Assembly: GCA_021464415.1 (NCBI GenBank)
Contig: CM038470.1
Location: 39,178,099-39,242,098, forward strand
From: Lonicera japonica
Taxonomy: Eukaryota; Streptophyta; Magnoliopsida; Dipsacales; Caprifoliaceae
DNA length: 64,000 nt
Direction: 5' to 3'
Shown here: one piece after another, positions 33,531 to 45,630 of the stretch
How the letters are laid out: each line of letters begins with the position of its first letter
Position numbering within the stretch: position 1 is the first letter of the stretch
Notes under the pieces: model-generated
Told to the model about the DNA's origin: nothing
Database searches by the model: none
The model's input: the letters and a program-made list of their open reading frames with translations, nothing else
Made by a program: the position numbers and the translations under genes

Positions 33531-35448
33531 GAAAATTAGAGCCATTGGAGGAACCTACCCAAAAACAAATCTAGTCTCCTTTTTGTTTGTTGTTTTTACT
33601 GTTCATCATTTTCATTAAAATTTTTTGGTTACCAAACATCTCAATCTAGGTTGATTCCCTCGTAAATGGGCACGATTAGCCTTTTTAATTTGAGGGGAAT
33701 AAAGAAGTATATAGATATAAAATACTCTCTCCACATCAAATTAATTAATGTACTTTGTTGACTCATTAGGTACTAGGCATTGATTTCAACCTAATTATTT
33801 ATTAAAATAAAATTATTTCAACCTATTAATTTGAAATATTTCATAACAAAAATTGGCAATAAAAATTTGAAAAGGATGGAGTAGTGTATATATCCTTCAC
33901 AACAATTGCATAGGAATTAAAAATACAAAAAATAAAAATAATAATAAAGTTATTAATTTAAAATGTTTTTTAAAAAAAAAACTGAAATTACAAATTTGGT
34001 TTTTACTTGACATACACGCTATTAACTTGAAGCCTTCAAAAACTGAGTAGGAAAAAAAATATTGTTAACCCTAAACTACTTACTATATTTAATTTAATAT
34101 TACATATACTATATAAATGTATACTAAAAATTTACAATGTTAAGTATTGCATTTATTTTAAAAAAAAAATTAAAGGTATTATTTTTTGCAAGATAATAGT
34201 TATGCTTTCCTCACAACGTTTATATTTCAATTTAATTACTTAATTACTCTATGATATTGTCTACTCTCATTTTTCTATCCATGTAACGATAGTTAAATCT
34301 GTACTATCACTTCTCTCTAAAAATAAGTACAGGGACATATATTATAAATTATGTAAATAAAATCATATTAAATTATGCTATTATAATATATATGTTGAAT
34401 AGCGGGATGGTGGGTACTTTCTACCGAAAGATATGGTGGGTACCTCTCTAAATTTGTATTTAAAAAACATTAAAATTAAACGAGATATGAAAAGAAATTC
34501 AATCTATAGAGCAAACAAAGGTTAGGGTCAAGGATTAGTTATTAATTAATTTATTATCTAAGTAATGCTAGAAACAATGTTAATTTTATAAGTGAGACTC
34601 AAAAGTATTGCGTGAGAGATGACTCTCAGAAGTTTTATATTTTACAAAATATTGTTGTGACTCTGGGAAAAATAAAATTAGAAAACCTAACTTAAGGGTC
34701 CGTTGGTCTAAAGAGTTGAAAATTATAACATATTTATATATTTGAAATATTGGAAAATAATATAAGTGATTTGGTAAAGTTTTCTTATATTTTTCTTATT
34801 TAATAGAGAAATTTTCTCATTGGAAAAAATTAATTCAATGAAAAATCAATTATCAGTTTCGTTGTCCTTCAATTTATGGATTGGACAATTTAAAATTACT
34901 TAATTTGTAAGTTAACCTATTTGAATGTTTGGTTTGTAAAATTAAACTAGCGTATAAAGTTATAAACTTTGCTTAATACCTAAGACGTTAAATAAAAAAA
35001 CATGAAGACATAATTGAAATTACATTACTTATAAATATCATAAAAGTTCGTGTGGAAAAGAACACAACACAATTTTATTTTATTTTCTTAAAAATAAAGA
35101 AATTTACAATTTGTTAATTTACAATGAAATAATTATAAATGAAATAATTTATGCAACCAAACGAGCTAATTCAAAGAACATTCTATACTATAAATATTAA
35201 TTTTTCTAATTTATCATAAAATTAATTATTTTTTAATCATTTTCTAATTTTTTATAATGAAGCACACCTTATGCATGATTACAAAACAGCGTAACAACAC
35301 AAAGTGTTAATGGCGATTTTTATTTATCAGAGGCGAAACTGGAGCTTAGCCGGTCCAATCCAATTTAAACAATTTCAAATTGTTATACAATTCACTTCAA
35401 CTCACCCTATATCTAATTATTATAGGTATTCCCTGGACTTTATTCACC
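33531..35448. other. Unassigned AT-rich sequence with dispersed-family member 5
   Basis: 34530-34880 belongs to the dispersed family (core TTTTATAAGTGAGACTCAAA near 34584; GAGAGATGACTCTCAGAAG). The rest is low-complexity AT sequence with no coding signal. Confidence 0.55.
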
Positions 35449-35453
35449 AAATA

Positions 35454-38400
35454 TGTGACGCCCCGAATCCCGTTCTGAGATTTTCACCTCCGGGACCCGG
35501 TTAATCACGGATGCCGTGTACAACGGCGGGTTAGAATATTAAAATCACAGCCTATTAAAAATCTTTTTCTTGGATAAAAATTGATCCATTTGAAAAAACC
35601 ATTTTATAAAATTTCGGCATGAGGTGTTTGTTTGAATAACAATCCGCCCTATAAAATTTAAAACAATTTTCAAACAAATAGAATTTTCAATCACAATTCC
35701 TCCAATGAGGTCCCAATTCAAGTTAAAATACTATACACCATTTTCAATAATTATACATATAATCAACTTAAAGCTCAATTATACAAACGATATTTAAAAC
35801 TAGTAAAAGACAAGTCTTTTATGAACGACTATACATATCTAAGGTAATCAAAGGTCCTAAACTTCACAATCGTGCCATCCCCCAAGATATACATGCAAAA
35901 CTGGGTTGGAAAATGGGAGTGAGCCAAACACGGGCTCAGTGAAAACTATATAGATTGTATATATAAAAATATACGTTGTGAGAGAATGCGTGCGAGGTGT
36001 AGTAATGAAAGTAATTTCATTTGTAATAAAAATCATATTATGACATGCCTGCCGATGCTTTCCCATCCCCGAAATATCATAAGATATACATGCAATTAAA
36101 AATACAATTGAAAGTTATCTACAAACATAAAATAGCTATAAGCCACACACATACAGTGAAAGAAATATCGTTCAGATACAAATAGCCTTTAATAAGAAAT
36201 GTATATATATAAGATTCGTTGGCTAGTTTATACAGTGTGGCAGGATAATTGTATCATCTAAAAACCTCTTGCTCTCTCGGCGATCATCTCAACAACTCGC
36301 AACTATCCAAGCGTCCACCAGGTCTGCATTTTGTGGCCTTTCACCCACGCGGCAGCAGGGCCTCTCATTCGTTTTCATGCACTGTTTCGGATCTTTCACC
36401 CAGGGGCACTCAGTCCCAACTTATAGCCCCAACCTTTAGAGACCAACCTGGGACCTACCATGGACTAACACAACCATGTATGTGTACAAATCAAATCACT
36501 CAAGTAACAAGCCCACAAGCAAGTAATTGTGCTGTATAACTAATAATAAGGTTCATCTCGAACCCATCAACTAGCCAACAAGAATAGAAGTAATGAAAAG
36601 CTATCTTTATTTCAAACATATACTTAATACATCCAAACTTGTATAAATATTCTAATTATCGCTTACGAAAGCACGAAATATCATAAATCTATATGTTTGG
36701 CTCAAAGATACATTCAACATATATATACATCTAGAATACAGGTACACACACACACATATATATATATATATCCAATCGTGTCCCTCTAGGACGATTCATA
36801 AATCACGTAGCCACTAAGGCTATACGCAACAAGGAAATCACCAAATGGTATGTTATAGTGCCCAAATCCATGTAAATATATATATATATATATTAAACCC
36901 TAAACAACGCATAAGAAATCTCATTCATATTTAAATAATAGAACCTTGTCAAACTTACATAAACCATTCATATTTAAATAATAGAACCTTGTCAAACTTA
37001 CATAAACCATGAATATATATATATATATATTCCAACATGTATGGTTATGTCTCACATGTATATATATAGCTAGTGAGTATATACATATATATACCGCAGA
37101 TCAAAAGGTTGTATCTATGTTATACTTAAACTCACTTCGCCCAGTCCGTTAACTATTAGCTTAATAAATAATACCATCCGTATAGGGAGTTTCGTAGAGG
37201 GTCATCACATAGGCTCCAAGCCAGGTATAATATATTTTATAAGCGTTAAGTTCAATATAAACTTTCCCATATGTTTACTGTACTTAGTTTACTCAAAATA
37301 ATTTATAAATCTGCCTAGCATAGTTACGGACTAGCGAGTAGTTAGAAAATCTCATAAATAAAAGGATAATAGTCAAAGTATAACAATAACATCGCAAACA
37401 CAAGTAATTATACCCATATCATACTTTTAATTCTATATATATATATCAAAGTTACTACTCGCTATTGTACTCGCATAAGTGGGTCGTATGTGAACATGCT
37501 TAAAACTCGCTTGAAATTGGGGCTTTTGTTTTAAGCATCATAATCAAGTTATAGGTAATGCAAATCGACTAAATAATCGAAGGAAAATAACCCAAACCCC
37601 ATGAACATGCTAATTTCGAAATTCAAGTTAAAAGTTCAAAACTTTGGTTTGATTCTTAGCCAATAATATGTAAAACTAAAGAAATGAGTTTGTATGCTAT
37701 TGTTCCCACCTATTGAGGGTTAATCCCTAGAAGAATCGCGACAAAATCAAGCTAGGCTGAGCAAACAGCGAGCTTTCCCATTTCAGCCATGGAAGAAGGT
37801 GGAGAAGGTGGAGGAGACAATGAATACTGCTCGGCAGTGGCGGAGAAGGAAGAGCGTAGGTTGATACTTCAAATCATGCGCAAAAATCCCCAAATCACCT
37901 CTCCTTTCTCTCTCTATGAGCTCTCATAAGTTTGTGAAGAAATGAGGAAGAAATGGAGAAGTTACGTATATATATATATTGTTGCTGCTCTCATTTTACG
38001 GAGTACTGTTCACACGCGTGGGTTTGTGGCACTGAACTTTGAACGTCCATAACTTCTCGCTCGAAAGTCCGATTAAGGTGATCATTATGTCCACGGAAAG
38101 TTTATTCGGATCTCTACAACTTCCTAGAAGGAAGTGTTTTCAAATTCTGGACAGATAATTCCTAGAAATTCGACAAAGTCGGCGCGTTAATGTTACCGAA
38201 TGAACAACTGATAGCGATTGGACTATTTCGCGCTCAGTTTCGACCTAGTAGAAGTTCGAATTTGCCTTTGCCCAAAACACAAAAGTTGTAGACTACATAA
38301 AAATCTACGATACTTTGTGAACAGAAACTCAATCTGATGAGGAACGAAGGAGTTACGCTTCCTCCAAGTTAACCAAAAATTATGAAGTCGGGTAAATTGA

Positions 38401-38610
38401 AAAGTTGCAATCTACATCTCGATCTCGAATCGAAACACCCAAAATGACTTACAATTATTCTAACATGCTTAAATATACTAATGTAGCTTTTCGAAAGCCT
38501 TCGAGCCATTCCGATCCTTTCGGAGCAAAATATGGCTATCCGAAGCCCATGTTTGCCTTACACGCGACTTCTATCGCAATTTCCGATAAATAGAGACACG
38601 GGGTGTTACA
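35454..38610 (-). mobile_element. Solo LTR, Ty3/gypsy-type, 3.2 kb
   Basis: 3157 bp, read on the minus strand TGTAACACCCCGTGTC...GGGGCGTCACA, flanked by exact AAATA at 35449-35453 and 38611-38615. It is related in end sequences and internal blocks to the LTRs at 49273-57654 and 58400-60964, with a shared GTTCCCACCTATTGARGGTTAATCCCT stretch and a shared CCATA-CTT-TCGCTCG block. It contains a GC-richer island (about 36260-36480), TA microsatellites (about 36755-37030) and a stem-loop (35920-35938). Open frames inside carry no known domain. Confidence 0.93.
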
Positions 38611-38615
38611 AAATA

Positions 38616-39644
38616 ACTATAAAAGTTTGAGATTTTAAGATAGATGTGAATTTAGTTTTTTGAGATATAGGTTGGGCTAGACACTTGTTACTACTTGAAC
38701 CAACAAATTCACTCTAAATTAAAGTGCTGACCTTTTATTTCTTCATGGAGCAATTGTTGAAATTAGGGCTCACAATGTGATTAAAGGAGGTACAACTAAC
38801 AAAATGACTACTTATAGTGATCCAAAGTCAAGGTTTTGTGGCGAACCTAAAAACTAAACAATGGAACTATACTAATCCGTTAAAAACTAAACCGAACCGA
38901 ATCTGAATATGTTTGGTTTGGGTTTGGAGTGTGCAAGTGTAAAACCAAACCAAACCAAACCATTGCAGGCGTAGAGGCATGTAGGGTCTAGGGGGGCCAC
39001 GCCCCCACCTGACTTTTTGGATTGTTTTGTTAAGTATTGTGTGTTTGGGGGGTGTAGTTGTTTGCATGTGTAAGTGTGCGGGGGGGGGGGGGGGGGGGAC
39101 TTTGTATTTAAGGTGGAAAAGTTTTAGGCAAGAGAAGGGGTTGTGCATAAGATGTAAAAATTCAGGGTGAAGGTTTGTAGCAGTCATTCTGTAGGATAAT
39201 AATACATTATTTATTTACGATGGTTCTGTGTTGTTAATTGGTTTGTTTGATTTTTCTTCTATGGTCTCTATCTATGGTTTTTATTTTTTATTTATTTTTT
39301 TATTTTCTATTTATGGTTCTTAATTATCAAATTGCTCCAATTTTTAGAATTGGTTAGGAGAAGATCTTATGAATGATTGTTCGATAATATAGAGAAAGAT
39401 TTTTTTAAAGCTATTGACAATATTTTAATATAATATTTTAATTTTGGCCTTATTACAATATATGCCAAAAATTCTTAAAAACCTAATATTTTGGCCCCTC
39501 TTCAATATAATTTCTGGTTCCGCCCCTGATCATGAATATTGGAACTATATTATAAAACTAATTAAATTTGAAAAACCTCTAAACCCACTGGCAAGTTAAA
39601 AAATTCATGAAATTTAAATATTAGACTCTCATAAAGTTAAACTA
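38616..39644. other. Unassigned sequence with a poly-G run
   Basis: Includes AACCAAACC iterations (about 38943-38960) and G19 at 39080-39098. No gene recognised. Confidence 0.55.
39080..39098 (+). repeat. Uninterrupted run of 19 guanines
   Basis: A homopolymer able to form a G-quadruplex; its exact length is also prone to sequencing error. Confidence 0.8.
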
Positions 39645-40016
39645 TAAAGAGGGATTACATGTCTTTAACAAAAAGAAGGAATGATCATTTGGAGGGGTAA
39701 TTGGATGAATTTTTTCATAAGATTTTGTAGAGATGATCTATATTATGAGTATATCACTTCCACCGAATTTCATAAAAAAAAAAAATTCAACCTAGAACTG
39801 GATAAGATGATCATTAAAAAATTTAACGGCAAAAAATGTACATATATATCAAATTTTCAAATACCAACTTCTAGGTTGAATTTTTCTATAAATTTTTGTG
39901 AAGCTGATCTACTCACTATATAGATTATCTCTACAAATTTTCATTAAAAAATTCATTGATTTACTCCTCGAAATAGTCATCATTTCTTTTTGTTGAAGTG
40001 AGGGATTCCCTCTTTA
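39645..40016. mobile_element. Foldback MITE with TA target site
   Basis: 372 bp whose two halves are inverted copies of about 150 bp each. Both ends start TAAAGAGGGA, and TA flanks both sides (39643-39644 and 40017-40018). Shared inverted blocks include TTCAACCTAGAAS and TTTGTAGAGATRATCTATAT. It is non-coding; the open frame at 39681-39923 is a by-product of the inverted repeat. The TA target suggests a Tc1/mariner-mobilised element. Confidence 0.82.
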
Positions 40017-40018
40017 TA

Positions 40019-40390
40019 TTAAAAAGAATATAAATATATTTTCTATTTATAATAAATTTTATTTTCTATTAAAGGAAAAAAAATTAAAAACAAGCATATT
40101 TTATATGAATATTGCAAAGGTGTATAAGAGAAATGCGGCAAATATAAACTTTGTGTACTCTCTTTAATGAAAAAAGAATTTCATTATACCCTTGGGCTGG
40201 GCTAAACAGGGAGAGGCTTGTATATAAATTACGTTTAGTCCATTTGGGTCCGGGCTAAAGCCTAGTGGAGCCCTCTCATAATTTTTCCATTGTATGCAAC
40301 ACGTGTATAGTTCTACTATTTTATATAATTTGTAGAAAAAAATAACTGAACATAACTGATAAATATTCTAATGAGAAAACATAATATATT
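40019..40390. other. Unassigned AT-rich sequence
   Basis: No coding or repeat signal recognised. Confidence 0.5.
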
Positions 40391-40500
40391 GAACCCTAAG
40401 GGGTAGCATAGTGGAGGAACGGATTTAGAACATATGGCACATCTCTGGTTCGAGCATCTCTAGTACAACTCTTTGAGGCCATCACTAATGGAGAAAAACA
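40391..40500 (+). mobile_element. SINE-like, tRNA-derived unit
   Basis: A-box-like TAGCATAGTGG (about 40403-40413) and B-box-like GGTTCGAGCATC (about 40447-40458), spaced as in tRNA-derived SINEs. The 3' end and target duplication were not resolved. Confidence 0.5.
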
Positions 40501-40544
40501 TATATATTTGTCTTAGAAAAATAGATTGTTTGGTTGTCAAATTT

Positions 40545-40690
40545 TATTTCTTCTCACAATCATAAAATTTAATATAAAACTTGTGAGAGCCATCTCTCAC
40601 GCAAAAGCTATGAGTCCCATTTATAAAGTTAATTTATTTGGTTGGTGATTATGCTGTGGGCATTACTTTACATCTAGTCTCATAATTGGT
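40545..40690 (-). repeat. Dispersed repeat family, member 6 (inverted)
   Basis: On the minus strand it reads AACTTTATAAATGGGACTCA, then GAGAGATGGCTCTCACAAG. Confidence 0.65.
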
Positions 40691-40714
40691 GACAAAATAA
40701 CTAGTTTTGGTTAT

Positions 40715-41065
40715 GGTGTCTCATCAAAATTGGTGCTAATGCTGTTTTGGCACCCTGCATTATAACATCTCACGTCTCATCAAAAAAGACACTAATACTC
40801 CTTCCTTATAACATCTCACGTCTCATCAAAATTGGTGCTAAATCTGTTTTAGCACCCTGCCTTATAACATATCACGTCTCATCAGAATTGGTGCTAAATC
40901 CATTTTAGCATCATTCCTTATAACATCAAACGTGTCATCAAAATTATTGTTAAATCTGTTTTAGCACCAACAAAATTCTTGGTGCTAAAACAGATTTAAC
41001 ACCCATCCAATACTACACATCAAGGTGATTTTAGAACCAATGGTGCTAAAATGGTTTTAGCACCA
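40715..41065. repeat. Tandem array of GGTGCTAAA hairpins
   Basis: Five imperfect copies of a unit of about 56 bp containing TCATCAAAATTGGTGCTAAA and TTTTAGCACC, each a small palindrome, followed by an inverted copy. 40949-40970 and 40979-41000 are perfect 22-bp inverted repeats with an 8-nt loop. It resembles subterminal repeats of CACTA elements, but no CACTA terminus was found. Confidence 0.82.
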
Positions 41066-42007
41066 ATATAAAATAGAGAATAATAAAATTGATGATATCA
41101 TCATCCACTCAATTTATTTATATATATATGGATCGCTGTACTGCAGGATTGATGAGATCTTAGGGGCTGAGCGAGAGAGACTGGAGTGAGTGAGCGAGAG
41201 AGAGAGAGAGAGAGGGGGCACTGTCTAGGGTATTTTTGTTCATCAGCATTTATCATTTTTCTTTAAATAAATTAATATTATGAAAAGTGTCCTTATTGTA
41301 AAACTAAATTATGAAATTAGTAGTACTTCCATTTATTAAACATGAGTCCGTTCTTAAAGTTATAAAACATAACGAAGCAATGCCCTATAACCCATTATCT
41401 CTTAATATCTATAATTATTATTTTTTAAAAATATAATTACAAAAGGCTACCTTATATAACTATGTGAATTAAGTGTATATTGTTGGAAATCAATATTTTC
41501 GTATTTGCGGGAGTATATATTTCATTTATAGTATTTTACATTAGTTATGGTATTATTTTTTCTTATTGGTTAAAACATACCATAGATGACATATTTTATT
41601 TGTGGAATCTTCCTTTATTTATTTCTTTTAGTTTTTTTGCCTTTATTTTTTTTCTTTGTTGTTATCTTAGGGTTTACTTACCTTGTGTTGAAAATGGGTT
41701 CTAAGTACCTCATCCGTAATTATATTCGACATATGGACACCTTCTTCTTCCAATCTATGTAAAGGACTTCCTTCACTTTAGCCATAAGGACAATTATCAA
41801 TCTTTATTTACTTAAAGGATATATCGCTTTTTTTAATAGTCAATTATACCCTTACTACAATCTTTTATTTATTTATTTATTACTATTTATCGTTGCTAAG
41901 TCTCAATAACAACATCCACCACCGCCGCCCACCAGAGCTTCGCAACCATTGTCGTACCTTCAACAAGGTAACCAGAGCTACAATAGTGGTCACCGGATCA
42001 AAAACTT
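41066..42007. other. Unassigned sequence with a GA microsatellite
   Basis: GA run at about 41193-41213. A hydrophobic frame at 41480-41704 has no domain and is probably chance. Confidence 0.5.
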
Positions 42008-42247
42008 AACGCCGATTAACTATCGTGTTGTGTTAGCCCAAATGCAGGCACGTCAAGTTGTAATATAATCTCAGGAGTCCAAGTATCGATCCACATGGAT
42101 AGTTGAAAAGGAATGGAATGGATTACAGATTTCACGGGTTTCTGGTTTTGTAAAAAGGTTGGTTATCGAATGACGTTAATGTAACTTGGTTGTGAAAAGT
42201 GTTAAGAAAGCACTAAGGTAAGTGGAAGTTGCTTGCGATATAATTAA
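42008..42247 (-). repeat. Gypsy-A LTR, second copy
   Basis: About 240 bp closely matching 48543-48787, including the ATCGATCCACAKGGATAGTTG block near the primer-site end of gypsy LTRs. It abuts truncated copia gag at 42248-42250. The other side (42007) has unrelated sequence. It is probably the 3' LTR of the element spanning 44327-48542, but rearranged. Confidence 0.75.
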
Positions 42248-42976
42248 TGGAAAATTTGGTCCTCATCATCATCAGAATTTTGAAAAATTTTAGCTTTGAA
42301 AGCAATATTGTCTTTCTTTTGTGATGAGGATTTGGAGAGAGTATTAGTTTCAAAAGTTTGAAGAGATCCTAAAAGTTCGTTCTCTTTCAAATTATTTAAA
42401 TCTTTACTCTCTTCTATAGCAGTAATTTTAGGAATGAATCGGTTTGGCAAAGATTGTAGAATTTTCTTTACAATTCTATGTTCAGGAATTATTTCATTCA
42501 GATTGTAAAGAAAATTGACTATATCTTTAAGCCTACTATGAAACTTTGTGATGGTTTCACTGTCTTTCATTCTAATTGTTTCAAATTTTGAAGTTAAACA
42601 TTGAAGTTTAGAATTTTTTGCAGTGTTTGTACCTTCATAAACCACCTCTAAGATTTTCCATGCCTCTTTTGAAGTCTCACACATGGCAATCTTTTTAAAT
42701 TCATCCTCCGTCACAAGACTTTGGATTAAATTTAATCCTTTAGAATTTCATTTAGCCGATTCTAATTCACCAGCAGTCCACAATTTAGAAGGTTTGAGAT
42801 CAACTTTTGTAACATTCTCAACCGTGGTACTTGTGGTGGGTGCTTTCCAACCTATTCACTACTACAAGCCATACGCGTTCATCTTTGGATTTTAATAAAA
42901 TTCGCATTCTAGCTTTCCAGTATGAGTAATTGGAACCATCCAAAATAGGAGCGATAGATGTTTGATCTTTACCCAT
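42248..42976 (-). pseudogene. Copia-2 gag, truncated
   Basis: Reads from ATG 42976 (MGKDQTSIAPILDGSNYSYW), the standard copia gag opening. A frameshift near 42818-42714 moves the rest to a second frame (EAWKILEVVYEGTNTAKNSK, then SRLKDIVNFLYNLNEII), which matches the UBN2-type gag. The coding region ends abruptly at 42250, before any zinc knuckle, where the acidic DDDEDQ stretch runs into gypsy LTR sequence. An upstream in-frame ATG (43057) is less likely because the leader peptide it adds is atypical. The product would be capsid; here it is incomplete. Confidence 0.82.
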
Positions 42977-43083
42977 AGCAAACAAATAAACTAAAAGCAA
43001 GCAAGAGAAAATAGTGCAAACACAACAAAAACCTAGGTTAAGATCTAACCCTAGCAACTTAAGGTAACTCCTCTGATACTAAT

Positions 43084-44326
43084 TGAAAAAAAATAAGGAG
43101 CCGGGGCGCACGTGCGGAAGCAAATTAAACTAATTAACCCTAGGTTTGTTATTCGGCGGTTGGATTCTCAAAAATCAATTTTATTCGAATCAAAAAATAA
43201 AACCTAAAAGTCTATAGATTTTAATTCAAAAAGCTTGTTAAATCTTGTCTAGCATGCATAAGAATAGCAAACAATCAATCACAAATAATCAAGACATACA
43301 AGATATTACGAGGCATCCCTGCAGTGCAGGACTAATCCTCAACAATCCACTATATGCTCAAAGGTTTACAGACTCGATTAATCTCAAACCGTACAGACTT
43401 ACAAAACTTGAATCGCATAAGCCGCCTGCAAAAGTCTTCACCTTCTGCGCGTATAGACCTCCTATCCGAATCGCACGAACATGTTCACAACGAATCGCTC
43501 ACCACGGTATCACACCATTCTTCAACTTCGCTTGCGAATTACACGCACTTTGGGATCTGAATTGTTCTTTACAAAAAGAACGATTGCTTTAGCAAGAATA
43601 AAAAACCCTAAAGTGGTTTTATGTTTTGAGGTTTTAATCTTTCAAAGGTTTAAAAATCTCTCTCAAAACATGTGTAAAAAGTGTACTCAAAAGTGTGTCA
43701 AAATTCCTTGGCCTATGGGTATATTTATATAAAAATATGAAGACCAACTTTAGGAAAGGGTTAAAAATAAGTAAAATCAATTTTTTTGCGATAAAAAAAA
43801 TATTGGCTAGATTTAAAGGCCGAACCGATATACGTTATAAATATGTGGACCGGTCCAAAATTAGAAAACAATTCCGAGCCTCGGGAGAAGCCGAACCGGT
43901 ACACATTATAACAATGTGGACGGGTCCACCCTTTTGCTTAACAAGACTTGCCATACATAAAAAAAGCACACGTGGCTCCACATTAAACCATATATTTAAA
44001 GAAAAAGGTACATGGCTTATTTGAATTATTAAAAAGTACACCACACATTTAAAACATCACGTGGGTATGAGAATAATTTGACCGTTTGACTTTTTCAAAA
44101 AAATAAACTTTTCTTTTCTTATTTTTATTTATTTCATAAAATCTTTTCTTTTAATTAATTTTTTCTTTTATTTTTATTTTTGTTTTTCTACGTATTAAAT
44201 TCGTTTGAGTTCCAATTCTACTCAAATTTTCAGAGTAACTCTAGAAATATATTATAAATATAATTCAAGAGTTTTCTCATAAATTTGATTCGCGTAAGTA
44301 TTACGAACGCAGGAAAAACACCAACA
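43084..44326 (-). repeat. Copia-2 5' LTR
   Basis: 1243 bp. It carries GGACCGGTCC-type inverted repeats at about 43820-43930, as does the related solo LTR. The open frames inside (43245-44024) are not retroviral. Confidence 0.85.
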
Positions 44327-45630
44327 AAAATAATAAAAAGAATTAATTCAAACCAAGAGGTTTTTCTAAAAATACCACCTAGGAAATTAAATTCAATGCC
44401 AATGCTCACCGTATCTTTCTCAATGTAATTCTTCAGTGCATCGCTTCGGTAACTTGGCTTGCTTGTAGCTCTTCAAAATTAATCTCGAACGACACAAATA
44501 AATTACAAGCAAACGTGTTTTTGTCGAAGAAATAAAGCCAACTAAAATATAGACTTTACACGCAAGACAAAAATTATAATAATTACAAAAACACTATACT
44601 ATACAAAAAGTTGTTGACTTCTAAGTTTCCTTAGAAGACGAGTTGCATCTCCTGAAGGTTTTTAGAAATGATACCTACAAACATCAGAAGTTTGATCATA
44701 ATGAACAATTGAAAATGAATATTTTAAATTTCAATTTGCAAAGTGAAATGCATTATTATCAAATTTCTAAAATGACAGACTTTTGAAAAAACATATAATT
44801 CGCCTGTCTCCTTTAGAACACAATCCTATATTCCCTAATATTCACATGCTAGACTTCGATTCAAACAATTCAAAATAGACACAAGGAGTTATAATCATTC
44901 AAGAAGGAAGAGGGAACTTTTTCAAAAACAAAAGCTCCAAGATTTGTCGATTCTAAGTACTATCTTTATCTTTTACTTGAAAACTTCGCTACATTAGTTC
45001 AAGGCGGTTTTCATCTCTATGGAGCTAGCGGTCTCACTTATAAAAAATTTACATTATACTGCTCATTTATTTGAGCTTGAAGGAAGCTATTCACCCTTTC
45101 CCATATGGTAACCTTTACCCATCTATAATATTAGACAAAGAGACTTAAAATTTAGTCAAGTGAAGCTTTAAGTCAATATTAGGATAAAAGTTATCCAAGT
45201 TTTTCAAAGTGCTATACTTTTGTCCTCTCATTGGAGGATCTTTTCGAAAGAGTTTCCATCATTTTTGGACCAAAATTCATCTTCTTTCAATGAAAATAAA
45301 TCTAAGTGTTATTATCGAATTAGATAATACCAATGCAATATAGCATATAGAACAGGAAATAAAACGGGATATGAGTCTAAGTGAAGGAACAAAATTTAGA
45401 TTATCATTCAAATTCCTATCTAGATCAAAGAATTCATGCCAAAAGCTAATGAAATAATGGTCTTCATTTGAACAAAAATAATCAACTCATTCATCAATTT
45501 TCAAACATCACAAAAAAATTGAACACAAGCTCAAAACACATATGGAAATACACAATTGAAACGCGTAGCCCCCAACTTGAAGCAAACATTGTCCTCAATG
45601 TTAAGAGAACAAGAAAAAAGTGGAGAGGTT
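44327..45630 (-). other. Gypsy-A non-coding 3' region
   Basis: No open frame with a retroviral domain. The end-of-pol motif lies at 45575-45605. Confidence 0.6.

Larger units (their letters stand above)
42248..44326 (-). mobile_element. Ty1/copia element 2, truncated (5' LTR and gag only)
   Basis: The minus-strand 5' LTR is 44326-43084, TGTTGGTGTTTTTCC...TTTTTTTTCA, followed by primer site ATTAGTATCAGAGG (about 43070-43083) and gag. Protease, integrase, RT and 3' LTR are missing: the gag is cut at 42248 by the gypsy LTR copy. Related to the solo LTR at 30652-31942. Confidence 0.85.

Noticed and set aside
40715..41000. CRISPR-like direct repeats
   Set aside because: Units are imperfect, lack unique spacers of constant length, and the sequence is plant nuclear DNA.
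41480..41704. Hydrophobic 74-codon frame
   Set aside because: AT-rich phenylalanine/isoleucine composition is expected by chance; no family resemblance or promoter seen.
41285..41800. Weak inverted repeat around GTGTCCTTATTG (41288) and AAGGACAATTATC (41787), resembling the MULE end
   Set aside because: Only short matches; no boundary or target duplication.
43245..44024. Plus-strand frames within the copia-2 LTR
   Set aside because: The LTR is in minus orientation, and the related solo LTR does not keep these frames.
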